Notes: generated from the letters alone by a model not told the origin. Positions 17,090-26,187 are shown, counted from the stretch's first letter. The stretch is DNA of 64,000 nt from Bacteroidota bacterium (GCA_023417065.1 JAEZGH010000062.1:17579-81578); one strand, 5' to 3'. Numbers and translations: made by a program.

Positions 17090-17553
17090 GGCTTGTTCTG
17101 CGTTTTTACCACAATGTTGAAAGTCGCGAGCCATGCGTTAATCGCTTCACGTTCTTCGTCCGTAATAACAGCATCAGGGTGCAGCAGGGTATAGGAACGC
17201 AAAGGCATCGTTCCATCGTGAATCACTTCGCCGATTTCTTCCAGCTTATGGATCGCTTTCCTTTCAGGATAATTGCTGAATTCTGAGAAGTTCAGCTCGG
17301 CTTTCCCCTCGCGGATGTGGTCATTCAACCACCATGCAATGGGTTGGAGGTTGAAATACCAGGGATAGTTGGTGTGATTACTATGACAGTCGTAACACTT
17401 CTTGACCAGAATGTTGTGTACGGTATCGGGTATGGTATAACTCCGAGAGATGTCGTCAAGCGTGATAATCTCGGAATTTTCATTCTTCTGGGGCCTGAAA
17501 AACTGAATCAGTGCGAGCAGAATGACAAGGCCCAGAAATACTTTTCTTACCAT
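17086..17553 (-). CDS. Haem-binding domain (haem_bd) protein
   Basis: 155 residues. An N-terminal membrane anchor or uncleaved signal (VFLGLVILLALIQFF) is followed by a periplasmic domain with a single c-type haem motif CYDCH near residue 53 and the characteristic continuation SNHTNYPWYFNLQPIAWWL of the haem_bd family in Bacteroidota. The C-terminal part has LEEIGEVIHDGTMPL and EREAINAW, with MPLRSY a possible axial-Met site. It is probably a periplasmic monohaem cytochrome used in electron transfer. It stands alone between convergent and co-directional genes, and the electron partners are unknown. Confidence 0.88.
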   Translation of the reverse strand: MVRKVFLGLVILLALIQFFRPQKNENSEIITLDDISRSYTIPDTVHNILVKKCYDCHSNHTNYPWYFNLQPIAWWLNDHIREGKAELNFSEFSNYPERKAIHKLEEIGEVIHDGTMPLRSYTLLHPDAVITDEEREAINAWLATFNIVVKTQNKP

Positions 17554-17608
17554 GGGTATTGGAGGAGAAGTGAAAATTAGTCAATTCGGCAGACAAACCA
17601 AATGGGGG

Positions 17609-18271
17609 CTACTTCAATCCTCCACCGACGGCCTTCGTTTGCCAGTTGTATTTCACCGACAGGAGTCGCACCACAAAGGCTACACTCGTGGCAAATATCG
17701 CAGCGAAGGTATGATCCGCCGTAGTGAGGGTAACCAGCCCGACAAAGATGCTGCATGCAAGGATTGCCGCCAGGGCATAATACTGTCCTGGTTTGAAAAT
17801 AATCGGTTCTTCGCGAATCATAATGTCGCGGATAAGGCCTGCGCCCGTGGCATTGAAAACGCCCACGAGGATGGCGGCCAGAGGAACCAGGTTCGCCTGA
17901 AGGGCAGCCTGTGATCCTACGATACCATAGGCTCCAAGACCCAGCGCGTCAACAATCATCGTGGTACGGCGAAGTTTGCTGAACTTGCTGTGAAACATGA
18001 GCGATAAAAGAAAGGCAAGTAGTACTACGAAGAGGTAACGCCAATCCTGGACAGCCTTTGGAGGACCGGCCTGAATAAAGATGGCATCGCGGATGAGCCC
18101 GCCGCCAAGACCTGAAACAAAAGCCAGAAGCAATGCACCGATTATGTCATACTGCTTGCGTATGGCCGACAATGCGCCCGCACTGGCAAACATGAATACG
18201 GCAAACAGATCAAAAACCGTAAAGGTGGTTTCGTAGTCGATCTGCTGGATCAGGTAAGGAACTTCTTGCAT
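17609..18271 (-). CDS. TRIC-type cation channel / UPF0126 family membrane protein
   Basis: 220 residues from the ATG at 18271. Seven predicted helices form two homologous halves, each with a glycine-rich GxxRD motif: SGLGGGLIRDAIF and NATGAGLIRDIMI. These are the signatures of the bacterial trimeric intracellular cation channel family (formerly UPF0126, YadS/YicG). Some members are reported to conduct K+/Na+ and others to take part in glycine transport. It lies in the inner membrane. It is divergent from the glutamate-synthase-like gene across 162 bp. Substrate unassigned. Confidence 0.9.
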   Translation of the reverse strand: MQEVPYLIQQIDYETTFTVFDLFAVFMFASAGALSAIRKQYDIIGALLLAFVSGLGGGLIRDAIFIQAGPPKAVQDWRYLFVVLLAFLLSLMFHSKFSKLRRTTMIVDALGLGAYGIVGSQAALQANLVPLAAILVGVFNATGAGLIRDIMIREEPIIFKPGQYYALAAILACSIFVGLVTLTTADHTFAAIFATSVAFVVRLLSVKYNWQTKAVGGGLK

Positions 18272-18433
18272 GGATTTAAGCCAAGTTAAAACACAAAACA
18301 ATACGTTTCGTTCCCGGCTGCGAAGAAGAATTGAAAGTTTGTTTTATCAAGCGTACCTGTGTCAGTACCTACCCCGGGTTCGCAAAATCCGGACGGCATT
18401 TTTGTATATCTTTAGGTTGCAATTCCTATCCGT

Positions 18434-20014
18434 ATGCGTAAAATCTTTGTGATCGCCAGCATCCTCACTGTGGTCGGGCTAGGCATCTGGTCATACTTCT
18501 GGATCGACATCCTTTTGCTGTTTTTGGTCGCAGGACCGCTGATAATAATGGGGTTCATTGACATGTTCCAGACTAAACAGTCCATCCGCCGAAACTTTCC
18601 GGTTCTCGGCAGACTGCGTTACGTCTTTGAGGATATGCGTCCGAAGATCCAGCAATACTTCGTGGAAAACGACACCGATGGAGCTCCCATCAACCGGATC
18701 GACCGGTCCGTCATTTATCAACGGGCCAAGAAACAAATCGACACAACGCCCTTTGGCACTCAGCTGAATGTGTATGCTGAAGGGTATGAATGGATGAGTC
18801 ATTCGGTTACACCTCTAGACTTCCAGTCACTCAACCACCACCCGCGCGTCGTCGTCGGGAACAAGGATTGCAAGGTTCCTTATGAATCAAGCATTCTGAA
18901 TGTTTCAGCCATGAGCTTCGGTTCGCTCAGTGCGAATGCCGTCGAGGCCCTGAACGCAGGCGCGAAACTGGGGAACTTCGCGCATAACACAGGCGAAGGT
19001 GGACTTTCACCTTACCATCTGAAGCATGGCGGCGATTTGATCTGGCAGATTGGCACAGGTTACTTTGGAGCTCGCGATGAAAACGGGAACTTCTCACCGG
19101 AGGCATTCCAGAAGAACGCAAGCCGGCCCGAGGTCAGGATGATCGAGCTCAAGCTTTCACAGGGAGCGAAACCCGGACATGGCGGTATCCTGCCTGGCAA
19201 GAAGAACACTCCTGAAATCGCAGCTATCCGAGGGGTTCAGCCTTATACTACAGTGTACTCACCACCATACCACAGCGCATTCGGTTCACCCCGCGAGCTG
19301 GTCCTGTTTATTCACAGAATGCGTGAACTGTCAGGCGGAAAGCCCGTCGGATTCAAGCTTTGTATCGGACGAAAAAGTGAATTCATTTCAATGTGCAAGG
19401 CGATGGTCGAGCTCGACTTATATCCCGATTTCATCACCGTAGATGGAGGTGAAGGGGGAACAGGTGCCGCGCCACCGGAGTTTTCAAACTTCGTCGGCAT
19501 GCCCCTCCTCGACGCCCTGGCTTTCGTGGAAAACGTGCTTAACGGGCTTGATATCCGCCATCATATCAAGATCAATGCGTCGGGGAAAATCCTTACAGGA
19601 TTTCATCTGGTACGTGCCATTGCGCTGGGCGCGGACTTTTGCAACAGTGCCCGCGCGATGATGATGGCGCTGGGATGTATCCAGGCGCTTGAATGCAACA
19701 AAAACACCTGCCCTGCAGGTGTGGCTACGCAGGATCCAACACTTACCGCCGGACTTGTGATCGCCGACAAAAAGGTGAGGGTTGCCAATTACCACAAACA
19801 CACTGTTGAGAGTCTGGTGGAGTTACTCGCTGCTGCTGGAATCGACAACCCGCGAAAGATGAACCGCCATCAGATCAGTCGCCGGGTATTTATGAACGAA
19901 GTCAGAACCTTCGAGGAGATCTACCCGTCGGTAGAGAAGGGTGCAATGTTAAACGGGAATATGCCCGATCGATACGCCAAGTCATTCTCGGCGGCGAGTG
20001 TTGATCAGTTCTGA
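18434..20014 (+). CDS. Membrane-anchored FMN-binding glutamate synthase family protein
   Basis: 526 residues. Two N-terminal helices (about 5-45, FVIASILTVVGLGIW and DILLLFLVAGPLIIMGF) precede a glutamate-synthase-like TIM barrel. FMN and substrate motifs are clear: SAMSFGSLSANAVEALN, AHNTGEGGLS, SQGAKPGHGG, DGGEGGTGAAP and the 3Fe-4S Cys set LECNKNTCPAGVATQ. There is no glutaminase domain, so ammonia or another nitrogen donor, or a different reaction altogether, must be assumed. This family of about 500 residues is widespread and its true reaction is not known to me. A weak -7 box, TATCTTTA, lies at 18407-18414. Confidence 0.88.
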   Translation: MRKIFVIASILTVVGLGIWSYFWIDILLLFLVAGPLIIMGFIDMFQTKQSIRRNFPVLGRLRYVFEDMRPKIQQYFVENDTDGAPINRIDRSVIYQRAKKQIDTTPFGTQLNVYAEGYEWMSHSVTPLDFQSLNHHPRVVVGNKDCKVPYESSILNVSAMSFGSLSANAVEALNAGAKLGNFAHNTGEGGLSPYHLKHGGDLIWQIGTGYFGARDENGNFSPEAFQKNASRPEVRMIELKLSQGAKPGHGGILPGKKNTPEIAAIRGVQPYTTVYSPPYHSAFGSPRELVLFIHRMRELSGGKPVGFKLCIGRKSEFISMCKAMVELDLYPDFITVDGGEGGTGAAPPEFSNFVGMPLLDALAFVENVLNGLDIRHHIKINASGKILTGFHLVRAIALGADFCNSARAMMMALGCIQALECNKNTCPAGVATQDPTLTAGLVIADKKVRVANYHKHTVESLVELLAAAGIDNPRKMNRHQISRRVFMNEVRTFEEIYPSVEKGAMLNGNMPDRYAKSFSAASVDQF

Positions 20015-20179
20015 GAATCGGCAACGCATTTCAATCGGATGAACGCTTTCATTGGAAATGTTTCAATTTCCTTCTGCCATAATCGCGGTCGGTAAAAGAT
20101 TCTCCCGTAAAAAATTAATTTTTCATTATCTGCTGGCATCAAATACTGATCGTGGACATATTTGTTGACGATCAGCAAT

Positions 20180-20434
20180 ATGAAAAAAACTCTCTTCCTG
20201 CTTGCGTGTGGCCTGGTGGCTGCAAGCTGCGCCCCCGATCTTCGGTCTGCCGATAATGAAATCGAGCCCGCATTCACTTCCTTCAACGCAATCTCAGACG
20301 AGTGCACGGATGAAAAGCTAGCGCTGTGGTTTGATCTGTTCAACCAGTATCAGGAAGAAGGCTTTGAAATGTACGAAGCCGATGAAAAAGCCCGCAAGCA
20401 AGTTGAAGCAGAACTTGCCTCCTGCGGAGCATAA
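20180..20434 (+). CDS. Small lipoprotein of unknown function
   Basis: 84 residues from the ATG at 20180 (MKKTLFLLACGLVAASC). The lipobox AASC places lipidated Cys at residue 17. The mature 68 residues are acidic, with two Cys (ECTDEKL and ASCGA) that could form a disulphide in the periplasm. It probably stays in the inner or outer membrane as a periplasm-facing lipoprotein. A near-consensus -7 box, CATATTTG, is at 20157-20164. No family recognised. It ends 8 bp before the convergent rlmB. Confidence 0.75.
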   Translation: MKKTLFLLACGLVAASCAPDLRSADNEIEPAFTSFNAISDECTDEKLALWFDLFNQYQEEGFEMYEADEKARKQVEAELASCGA

Positions 20435-20442
20435 ACAGCAGG

Positions 20443-21189
20443 TCAACTCCTGGTCTGCAGCTGCTGGCGGATTGTTTCGTAAATCGCTACTCCCGCGGCG
20501 ACCGAAACGTTCAGGGATCCGATCTTTCCGCGCAGAGGGATTCTCGCGAGATCGTCGGCGCTCCTGAGTAGTTCCGGTGAAACACCATCCTCTTCAGAAC
20601 CGAGGATCAGGGCGATGGGCCCCTGAAGCGATGTGTCGTACAGGGAAGTCTTCGTTTTCTCGGTGCAGGCTACAATCCGGATACCGCTGTCGCGAAGAAA
20701 CTTGAGCGTATGGGTAAGGTCGCGTTCCCGGCATACCGGAACGTGATTCAGCGCCCCTGCCGAGGTTTTCATGGCGTCACTGGTTACCGGCGCGCTGCCT
20801 TTTTCAGGAATGATGATGGCGTCGACACCCGCACATTCGGCAGTTCGGACTATTGCTCCAAAATTCCTGACATCGGTGATCCGGTCCAGGATTAGCAAAA
20901 ACGGATCCCTGCCTTCGCTGAAAGCCTGTTGGACAACATTGTTGAGCGAACCGAAAGTCACCGCCGACATCAGGCAGATTACACCCTGATGGTTTTTCGT
21001 GGAAAGACGTTTCAGACGTTCCTGAGGAACAAAGGAAACCGGTACTTTGTGCGTGCGCGCCAGTCCGACAAGTTCCTTGATCAGGTCGTTGTTCAGCCCG
21101 GATTGTATCATGATTTTTTCGATCGGCTTCCCCGCGTTAATGGCCTCCATAACGGTCCGGGTGCCATAGATCATGTCAGACTTCTCCAT
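20443..21189 (-). CDS. rlmB: 23S rRNA 2'-O-methyltransferase RlmB (TrmH/SpoU family)
   Basis: 248 residues. It methylates the 2'-OH of a guanosine in 23S rRNA (G2251 in E. coli) with SAM. The N-terminal substrate-binding domain (IYGTRTVMEAI, VPQERLKRLS, HQGVIC) is followed by a SPOUT knot domain with the three motifs LDRITDVRNFGAIVRTAE (motif 1, Asn/Arg), ILGSEEDGVSPELL (motif 2) and IPLRGKIGSLNVSVAAGV (motif 3). It is the last gene of a probable operon: DUF493 protein, carbinolamine dehydratase (1-bp gap), rlmB. RlmB is the best match, though TrmL-type paralogues share the motifs. Confidence 0.92.
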   Translation of the reverse strand: MEKSDMIYGTRTVMEAINAGKPIEKIMIQSGLNNDLIKELVGLARTHKVPVSFVPQERLKRLSTKNHQGVICLMSAVTFGSLNNVVQQAFSEGRDPFLLILDRITDVRNFGAIVRTAECAGVDAIIIPEKGSAPVTSDAMKTSAGALNHVPVCRERDLTHTLKFLRDSGIRIVACTEKTKTSLYDTSLQGPIALILGSEEDGVSPELLRSADDLARIPLRGKIGSLNVSVAAGVAIYETIRQQLQTRS

Positions 21190-21190
21190 C

Positions 21191-21427
21191 TTATTTAATC
21201 AGTTCATCAATCGCACGAGCCAGATTGTGGTCTTTTTCCGTGACCACGTCGCCGGCGTCATGGGTGGACAATGAAATCTTCACCGTGTTATAGGTGTTGG
21301 TCCACGTGGGATGATGGTTCATTTTTTCTGCAATAAGCGCGACTTTTGTCATGAATCCGAATGCTTCGGTAAAATCCCGGAATTTAAATTCCCGCTCCAG
21401 AGAATGGTTGACTTCCTTCCAGCTCAT
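21191..21427 (-). CDS. Pterin-4a-carbinolamine dehydratase
   Basis: 78 residues, slightly short for the family. It dehydrates 4a-hydroxytetrahydropterin formed by aromatic amino acid hydroxylases. The active-site motif EKMNHHPTW...Y is present, with the two catalytic His in NHHP and a later His/Asp set in STHDAGDVVTEKD. It sits between a DUF493 gene (20-nt gap) and rlmB (1-nt gap) in a co-directional unit. No pterin-dependent hydroxylase is in the window, so recycling of pterin or moonlighting cannot be distinguished. Confidence 0.92.
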   Translation of the reverse strand: MSWKEVNHSLEREFKFRDFTEAFGFMTKVALIAEKMNHHPTWTNTYNTVKISLSTHDAGDVVTEKDHNLARAIDELIK

Positions 21428-21447
21428 TAAAGTCAGTTTTGAGTTTT

Positions 21448-21711
21448 TTATAAAGCGACAATTCCTTCAATATGCGATGCCTTTTCATACACCGCAATCA
21501 CAGCTTCACTCGACGGCATCATCAACTCCACCGACAGGCTGGTATAATTTCCCTGCCGCGAAAGCTTATCTGACGTCGTGTGGCGGGGAAACAGGTCTTT
21601 CACTTCCTGCTCCTTCCCCGTTGGAACAATAAACTTGAACAGGTACAGCGATGGCCACACATAATGCTTGTCCAGTTTTTCACGAAATGATTCCATCCAT
21701 TGCGGGTCCAT
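21448..21711 (-). CDS. DUF493 family protein
   Basis: 87 residues from the ATG at 21711 (MDPQWMESFREKL). An upstream Phe/Asn-rich extension was excluded. The ferredoxin-like alpha-beta fold of the YbeD/DUF493 family is suggested by YLFKFIVPTGKEQEVKDLF, SLSVELMMPSSEAVIAVYEKA and the terminal IEGIVAL. Members are small cytosolic proteins of unknown function. It is the first gene of the unit ending in rlmB. Confidence 0.82.
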   Translation of the reverse strand: MDPQWMESFREKLDKHYVWPSLYLFKFIVPTGKEQEVKDLFPRHTTSDKLSRQGNYTSLSVELMMPSSEAVIAVYEKASHIEGIVAL

Positions 21712-21771
21712 GTTGTGCAGCGTTAAGTTGAATGAGAAATTAAAATTAAAACAAAATGCCTGTATCGGAGT

Positions 21772-21804
21772 CAAAAAAAAAACGCCTTCGTGCAGGAAGG
21801 CGTT
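21772..21804 (-). terminator. Rho-independent terminator of ppiD
   Basis: AACGCCTTC (21781-21789) pairs with GAAGGCGTT (21796-21804) around a 6-nt loop. The minus strand then has a run of about ten T. Confidence 0.88.
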
Positions 21805-21825
21805 TTCCAGTGAGTTACGTATCGT

Positions 21826-23934
21826 CTAGAAGAACTTGTAGCGTTTGTCTTCGATGTCAGCCGCTTCACGGATAGCCTCGAGAATACTCATACTGCTTAG
21901 TGAGAAGCTATTTTCTGCCAGTTGCTCCTTATAAGCAACGTAGTCATTCAGCGAAGGCGCAACCGTCTTATTCTGAAGTTCAATAATCACCACACCATTT
22001 TCACCTTCGATAGGTCCGCTCTGCTTGCCATCTTCCAGCGCGAACACGGCGCCAACCACCTTAGGGTCAAATCCAACTGTTGGCAGCGCATTGCTGTTCA
22101 GGCGGATGTCGCTATTTGAGTAGATGTTAGCATCGTTGCCAAACGCACTGGCGATCTCTTCGAGCGTTCCTGAAGTGCCTTTTAGTTTCTCAACTATTTT
22201 CCGTCCCTGAGCAATTTTCACTACTTCACCTTTCATCTCAGCCTTCGCATCTTCGAGCGGGCGATAGCCTTTCTTGATCTCTTTGGTCATAACAGCCACC
22301 ACGTATTGATCCGTCAGGTCAAAGATTTCAGATACTTCACCGACGGAAGCATCTCTGTACAGCCATTGAACAACTTGTCTTGCATCGCCAAGTGCGCCAA
22401 TACGACGGTCGCCAGCGAGTACATTCTTCGCTTCGAGCACGGGGATGTTGCTTTCCTTTGCGCGACGCTCAAATTCAGCAACGCCCGACAATCCTGATGC
22501 GAATAATTCTGCCTTGCGGTAGGCGTCGTTCAGACTCTCGTCGCTGGGGAGAATTTGTTGCTCCACGATAGCAAGCTGATATGCTTTGTTGGTCTTTGGC
22601 TCGGTGACTTCAACAATGTGAAAACCATAGTCTGTTTCAACAACATCGGCGAGGAGGCCTGCTTTCGTCGCTCCGAAGATGGCTTTTTCAAACGGAGGCA
22701 CCATCTGACCGGTAGTGAACCATCCGAGGTCACCTCCGCGGGATGCGGTTCCATCAGTTCCGAATTCACGTGCTTTCGCCGCAAAATCTGCTCCGCCACG
22801 GATGTCTTTGAGGATCGTCCGGGCTTGCTCACGTGCTTCCCTCTTCGCAGCCTCCGTGTCGTCGGAAGGACGAATCAGAATATGGCGTGCACGCGCGGCA
22901 TACGTCGTGTCATTAAAGACACGGGATACCTTAACAACATAATACGTTTCGCCTTCGAGGATCGGACCGATTACATTGCCTTCGGTTAACTGATCCTGAG
23001 GAATAAATGACGGAACGTTTCCAACGTGATACGTCGCGAAAGGATTGTCGCCTTCGGTATTGTTGGAAGCATAAATTGAATCATTGGAAGAAGTCTTGAA
23101 TTCATTCACCGCACGCTCAAGGTTCTCTTTCACGGCCAGTGAGTCATCTGCTGAAGGTTCAACGGTGAAGGCAACGTACTTAATGTCGCGGCTTCCATCG
23201 GTTTTGAAGCGCTCCTTATGGCGATTGTAAAAATCCTGGTAATCCTTGTCAGTTACGCCGGATTCAGACTCCGGAATAGCGTGATATGGGATATACAGAT
23301 ATTTGGCTTCAGCTACGTCGTTCTGCAGGTGGTATTCCCGCTCAGCTTCGGCTTTGGTTACGTAGCTGCTCTTCAACAGCAGGTTTTCATATTTGATCCG
23401 TTCGCGTGACGGCTTAAGGTCTCTTTGGAAGAGCTGCCAACGAATATATGGCTCCGAATTCTGCGGCATTGACTGCAGCTGGTTCAGGTAGCTTCCAAGC
23501 TGCGCGCGGTCGAACTCACCAGTTTCCTGGTTGATAAACGACTGTTTGATCCCTTCGAAGATGTTCTTACCGCTGATCATATCGGTAACTTCCGCATTCG
23601 TTACAGCAACGCCGACTTTGTCATATTCGGGCGTGACGGCATGGCGCGCGATCAGAAGATCCCAGGCCTGCTGGCGGATACCGACCATCTGGCTTTCGTT
23701 TGGTTCAAAGCCATTACTCATGATGAAGCTGTTCACCCGCTCCTGAATGGCGCCCTGATATTCATCGATCGAGATTTCCTTGCCAGCGATTTCGCCAACG
23801 GTTCTCTGACCCCAGCTCAGGATATTAGAATTCCCGCTGAAAAGGTCGCCCAATACAAACGCCGAAATGGCAACAAATACAAAAACCACCACCCAGGTGC
23901 CCATTTTGTTGCGCAGCGTGCCTATTAATGCCAT
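21826..23934 (-). CDS. ppiD: Periplasmic peptidylprolyl isomerase, PpiD/SurA-like
   Basis: 702 residues. A single N-terminal membrane helix (about 12-33, TWVVVFVFVAISAFVLGDLF) anchors a large periplasmic region. A SurA_N-like chaperone segment covers about 45-240. The parvulin PPIC domain lies near 345-440 (ARARHILIRPSDD, RGGDLGWFTTGQMVPPFEKAIF and YGFHIVEVTE). A second degenerate rotamase-like region follows to the C-terminus. PpiD proteins help fold and hand over outer-membrane and secreted proteins leaving the Sec translocon. It is the last gene of the coaX-lptC cluster, after a 116-nt gap with its own -7 box, so it can be expressed independently. Confidence 0.92.
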   Translation of the reverse strand: MALIGTLRNKMGTWVVVFVFVAISAFVLGDLFSGNSNILSWGQRTVGEIAGKEISIDEYQGAIQERVNSFIMSNGFEPNESQMVGIRQQAWDLLIARHAVTPEYDKVGVAVTNAEVTDMISGKNIFEGIKQSFINQETGEFDRAQLGSYLNQLQSMPQNSEPYIRWQLFQRDLKPSRERIKYENLLLKSSYVTKAEAEREYHLQNDVAEAKYLYIPYHAIPESESGVTDKDYQDFYNRHKERFKTDGSRDIKYVAFTVEPSADDSLAVKENLERAVNEFKTSSNDSIYASNNTEGDNPFATYHVGNVPSFIPQDQLTEGNVIGPILEGETYYVVKVSRVFNDTTYAARARHILIRPSDDTEAAKREAREQARTILKDIRGGADFAAKAREFGTDGTASRGGDLGWFTTGQMVPPFEKAIFGATKAGLLADVVETDYGFHIVEVTEPKTNKAYQLAIVEQQILPSDESLNDAYRKAELFASGLSGVAEFERRAKESNIPVLEAKNVLAGDRRIGALGDARQVVQWLYRDASVGEVSEIFDLTDQYVVAVMTKEIKKGYRPLEDAKAEMKGEVVKIAQGRKIVEKLKGTSGTLEEIASAFGNDANIYSNSDIRLNSNALPTVGFDPKVVGAVFALEDGKQSGPIEGENGVVIIELQNKTVAPSLNDYVAYKEQLAENSFSLSSMSILEAIREAADIEDKRYKFF

Positions 23935-23955
23935 AGTTTAATTTTTTAAAGACCG

Positions 23956-23963
23956 CAAATTTA
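23956..23963 (-). promoter_or_regulatory. Putative -7 promoter box of ppiD
   Basis: The minus strand reads TAAATTTG, an exact TAnnTTTG match 22 nt before the ATG at 23934. Confidence 0.5.
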
Positions 23964-24050
23964 ACCGGTAATAGTTATTAGAAAAACTTAAGATTCAAAA
24001 AAGCCAAACATCTGCGCTCCGGCATGGAAATGCCTCGCTATGAAGCCGTT

Positions 24051-24257
24051 CTACTTCGACCGGCGCGATGGTTTTTCGTTCCTGGGAGCAGGGGCTGAAG
24101 GTTTGCGCGACTTTCGCAATGTGAACCAGAAAAAAGTAATCAGGGCAAGCATAAATGCCCAGTATGCGTGAGAAAATCCAAGAACGATGCTTTGATCGAT
24201 TCCGATAATCAGAAAGGCAAGGGTGAGCCCCAGGAGCAGGATATCCGCAAGTTTCAT
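24051..24257 (-). CDS. Small two-helix membrane protein
   Basis: 68 residues with two hydrophobic helices (ADILLLGLTLAFLIIGI and AYWAFMLALITFFWFTL) and a basic, Pro/Lys/Arg-rich C-terminal tail that should face the cytosol. Its ATG overlaps the lptC stop (TAATG), a strong sign of translational coupling. No named family is recognised. Position suggests an accessory role beside LPS export, but this is inference. Confidence 0.7.
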   Translation of the reverse strand: MKLADILLLGLTLAFLIIGIDQSIVLGFSHAYWAFMLALITFFWFTLRKSRKPSAPAPRNEKPSRRSK

Positions 24258-24778
24258 TATTCGTTGACTTCGAGACGACCGGAAAGTTTGGTGATGGTGT
24301 ACCAGGAAAGGTCTTCAGCTGCATCAAGACCTTCGCCGTAAATAACGTCGTTCTGTTGCTTGATGGTGACAAACTTTTCAGTAAAGATCCGCTTTTCCCC
24401 GGGTTTCCAGAATAGTTCCTCGGTATTTAACTGCTCGCTTTTCTGAACATTGCGGACCTCCACATTCCCACGGCCGCGCCACTGGTTCTCGTTCTTGAAA
24501 AAATAGGCTTCATTGGCCTTCAAAGTGGATTCGAGCTTGCCGAACTCGTCGAAGAATTCAATGTAGATTCCTTTTGGGAACTCGCGGTCTCCTGACTGGT
24601 ATTCATAAAGCAGTTTCGCCATCATCTTCACCTTCACTACGTCTTTGTCACTATAGTACATTTCGACGTCTTCCGCTTCGCTCAATGGCCCCGTGTATTC
24701 CAGCGGTTCCTGCAGCTCACCATTGCTGCAGGCCATAGCGACGAGAAGGATAATTATGCAAACCCAATGGTATTTCAT
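24257..24778 (-). CDS. lptC: LPS export protein LptC
   Basis: 173 residues. An N-terminal lipoprotein signal with lipobox AMAC puts lipidated Cys at residue 17, the usual form of LptC in Bacteroidota rather than a membrane helix. The periplasmic part is the LptC/OstA-like beta-jellyroll: YSDKDVVKVKMMAKLL, EFFDEFGKLESTLKANEAYFF, RGNVEVRN, NTEELFWKPGEKRIFTEKFV, TIKQQNDVIYGEGLDA. It links the LptB2FG ABC exporter to the LptA/LptD bridge that carries lipopolysaccharide to the outer membrane. The other lpt genes are not in this window. Confidence 0.9.
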   Translation of the reverse strand: MKYHWVCIIILLVAMACSNGELQEPLEYTGPLSEAEDVEMYYSDKDVVKVKMMAKLLYEYQSGDREFPKGIYIEFFDEFGKLESTLKANEAYFFKNENQWRGRGNVEVRNVQKSEQLNTEELFWKPGEKRIFTEKFVTIKQQNDVIYGEGLDAAEDLSWYTITKLSGRLEVNE

Positions 24779-24780
24779 AT

Positions 24781-24814
24781 CAAAAGAAAAAGGCCATAGC
24801 TACCTATGGCCTTT
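24781..24814 (-). terminator. Hairpin between the TPR gene and lptC
   Basis: A perfect 11-bp stem (AAAGGCCATAG with CTATGGCCTTT, loop CTAC) followed on the minus strand by TTTTCTTTTG. It may be a partial terminator or attenuator that lowers lptC transcription relative to the upstream genes. Confidence 0.7.
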
Positions 24815-24833
24815 AAAGTTCGTTTATGGCAGA

Positions 24834-26183
24834 TTAATCACGCGTACGGATTGTTGTGGCTTCTTGGATCCAGCAACCTACAGTAACCTTTGTTCCGCTT
24901 TCAATGTTTTCAGTGAAGATTTCCTCTTTTGAAGGGAAGCCATCCTTGGCAATCGCCATCTTCTTGCTGTCACCGGCTTTTGCGTAATAGTCGTACGCGA
25001 TCAGGTACACCAGGCGGTCTGTAACCCGGCTCTCGAGCTTCTTACAAACGTCGAAGCTGTTCAGATAAAGGTCGCCAATTTTTTCGTATGCCTGCTTCGC
25101 AGTTCCGGCATCAGCTGCGGCAGCCTGGCGATAAAACTCTCTTGCGCCACTGCGATTACCTTTTCTCGCTTCAACGCTTCCCAGGTAAAGCAGGATTTCG
25201 GCCTTGTCGCTACCTTCCGTACAGATGCTCTGAGCTTCTTTCAGGAATTTTTCTGCCTTATCGTAGTTTTCTTTAGAAAGGTGGATGATACCAAGGTTCT
25301 TGGCAAGACCACAGTTTTTCTCACCGGAGTTATAAACTGCTTCGGCAGCTTCCAGCCACACCGGATCGTCAGTACACTTGTCCTTCAGCATGAAAGTGAA
25401 GATTTTCTTGGCGATGTCGATGTCGTTAGGGTTTGCTTTGAACTTGGGGACAAACTTGCTCCGAACAATATCACAATTGATGGGGACGGTATTAAGGAGA
25501 AGTTGTTCCAGATCTTCCTTCATCTTCTGGAGCTTGTCAACAGGTTTGCCTTTGCTCTGCGCATCCTGAATCTTCGCGTCAACTATTTCAATCAGTTTGT
25601 CATAGCGGGTCAGAACATCGTCTTCGCTAACCTTCTTGTTGAGGAAGTTCAGTCTTACTACATGGAAATATGGGACGATAGTCGATTCAAGAATGTTATT
25701 GCCATTCATTTCGAACGCTTTGTCAAGGATTTCAAGCGTCTCAACAGGCTGTGCATTGGCGTTGTGCTTTACAAATGACAGCGCCTTGCGGTTGAATACG
25801 TTGGCTTCGTCACCACACGTTTTGATACGCAGGTCATATATGATCATCAGGGAGTCGATGTAAGCCTTCTTTTTGTCGGCGTTCTTTTCAAGCGTTGCGA
25901 GCTTGTCGAACAATTCGATTCCCTGGATATAAAGACTGATATGATGATTGGGCACATTTTCGACCATCCAGTTGAATGGCTTGATAGCTTTTTTCAACTC
26001 AGCCAGTTGTCCCGTTTTAATGGCGTCTTCATATAGAACTTTGCTCTCTTCGGCTTTTGCCCTCAGTTCAGGGCTCTCAGGCCATACCACTTCTGTGCAT
26101 TGAGAAAAAGCAGCACCTGAGGTTATCATGAAGAGCAATACCAGTGCGCCGGCAAAAACGGTTTTCTGTGTTTTTCGTTTCAT
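24834..26183 (-). CDS. Exported tetratricopeptide-repeat protein
   Basis: 449 residues with a signal peptide (about 1-27, FAGALVLLFMITSGAAFS). The mature protein is helical with TPR-like units, clearest near the C-terminus (GLAKNLGIIHLSKENYDKAEKFLKEA, given here as NLGIIHLSKENYDKAEKF, and ILLYLGSVEARKGNRSGARE). Even Cys spacing suggests disulphides in the periplasm. It starts 4 nt after the outer-membrane protein gene stop and precedes lptC, an order often seen in Bacteroidota. It is a likely periplasmic scaffold for envelope assembly, but this is inferred from context. Confidence 0.8.
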   Translation of the reverse strand: MKRKTQKTVFAGALVLLFMITSGAAFSQCTEVVWPESPELRAKAEESKVLYEDAIKTGQLAELKKAIKPFNWMVENVPNHHISLYIQGIELFDKLATLEKNADKKKAYIDSLMIIYDLRIKTCGDEANVFNRKALSFVKHNANAQPVETLEILDKAFEMNGNNILESTIVPYFHVVRLNFLNKKVSEDDVLTRYDKLIEIVDAKIQDAQSKGKPVDKLQKMKEDLEQLLLNTVPINCDIVRSKFVPKFKANPNDIDIAKKIFTFMLKDKCTDDPVWLEAAEAVYNSGEKNCGLAKNLGIIHLSKENYDKAEKFLKEAQSICTEGSDKAEILLYLGSVEARKGNRSGAREFYRQAAAADAGTAKQAYEKIGDLYLNSFDVCKKLESRVTDRLVYLIAYDYYAKAGDSKKMAIAKDGFPSKEEIFTENIESGTKVTVGCWIQEATTIRTRD

Positions 26184-26187
26184 TGTG

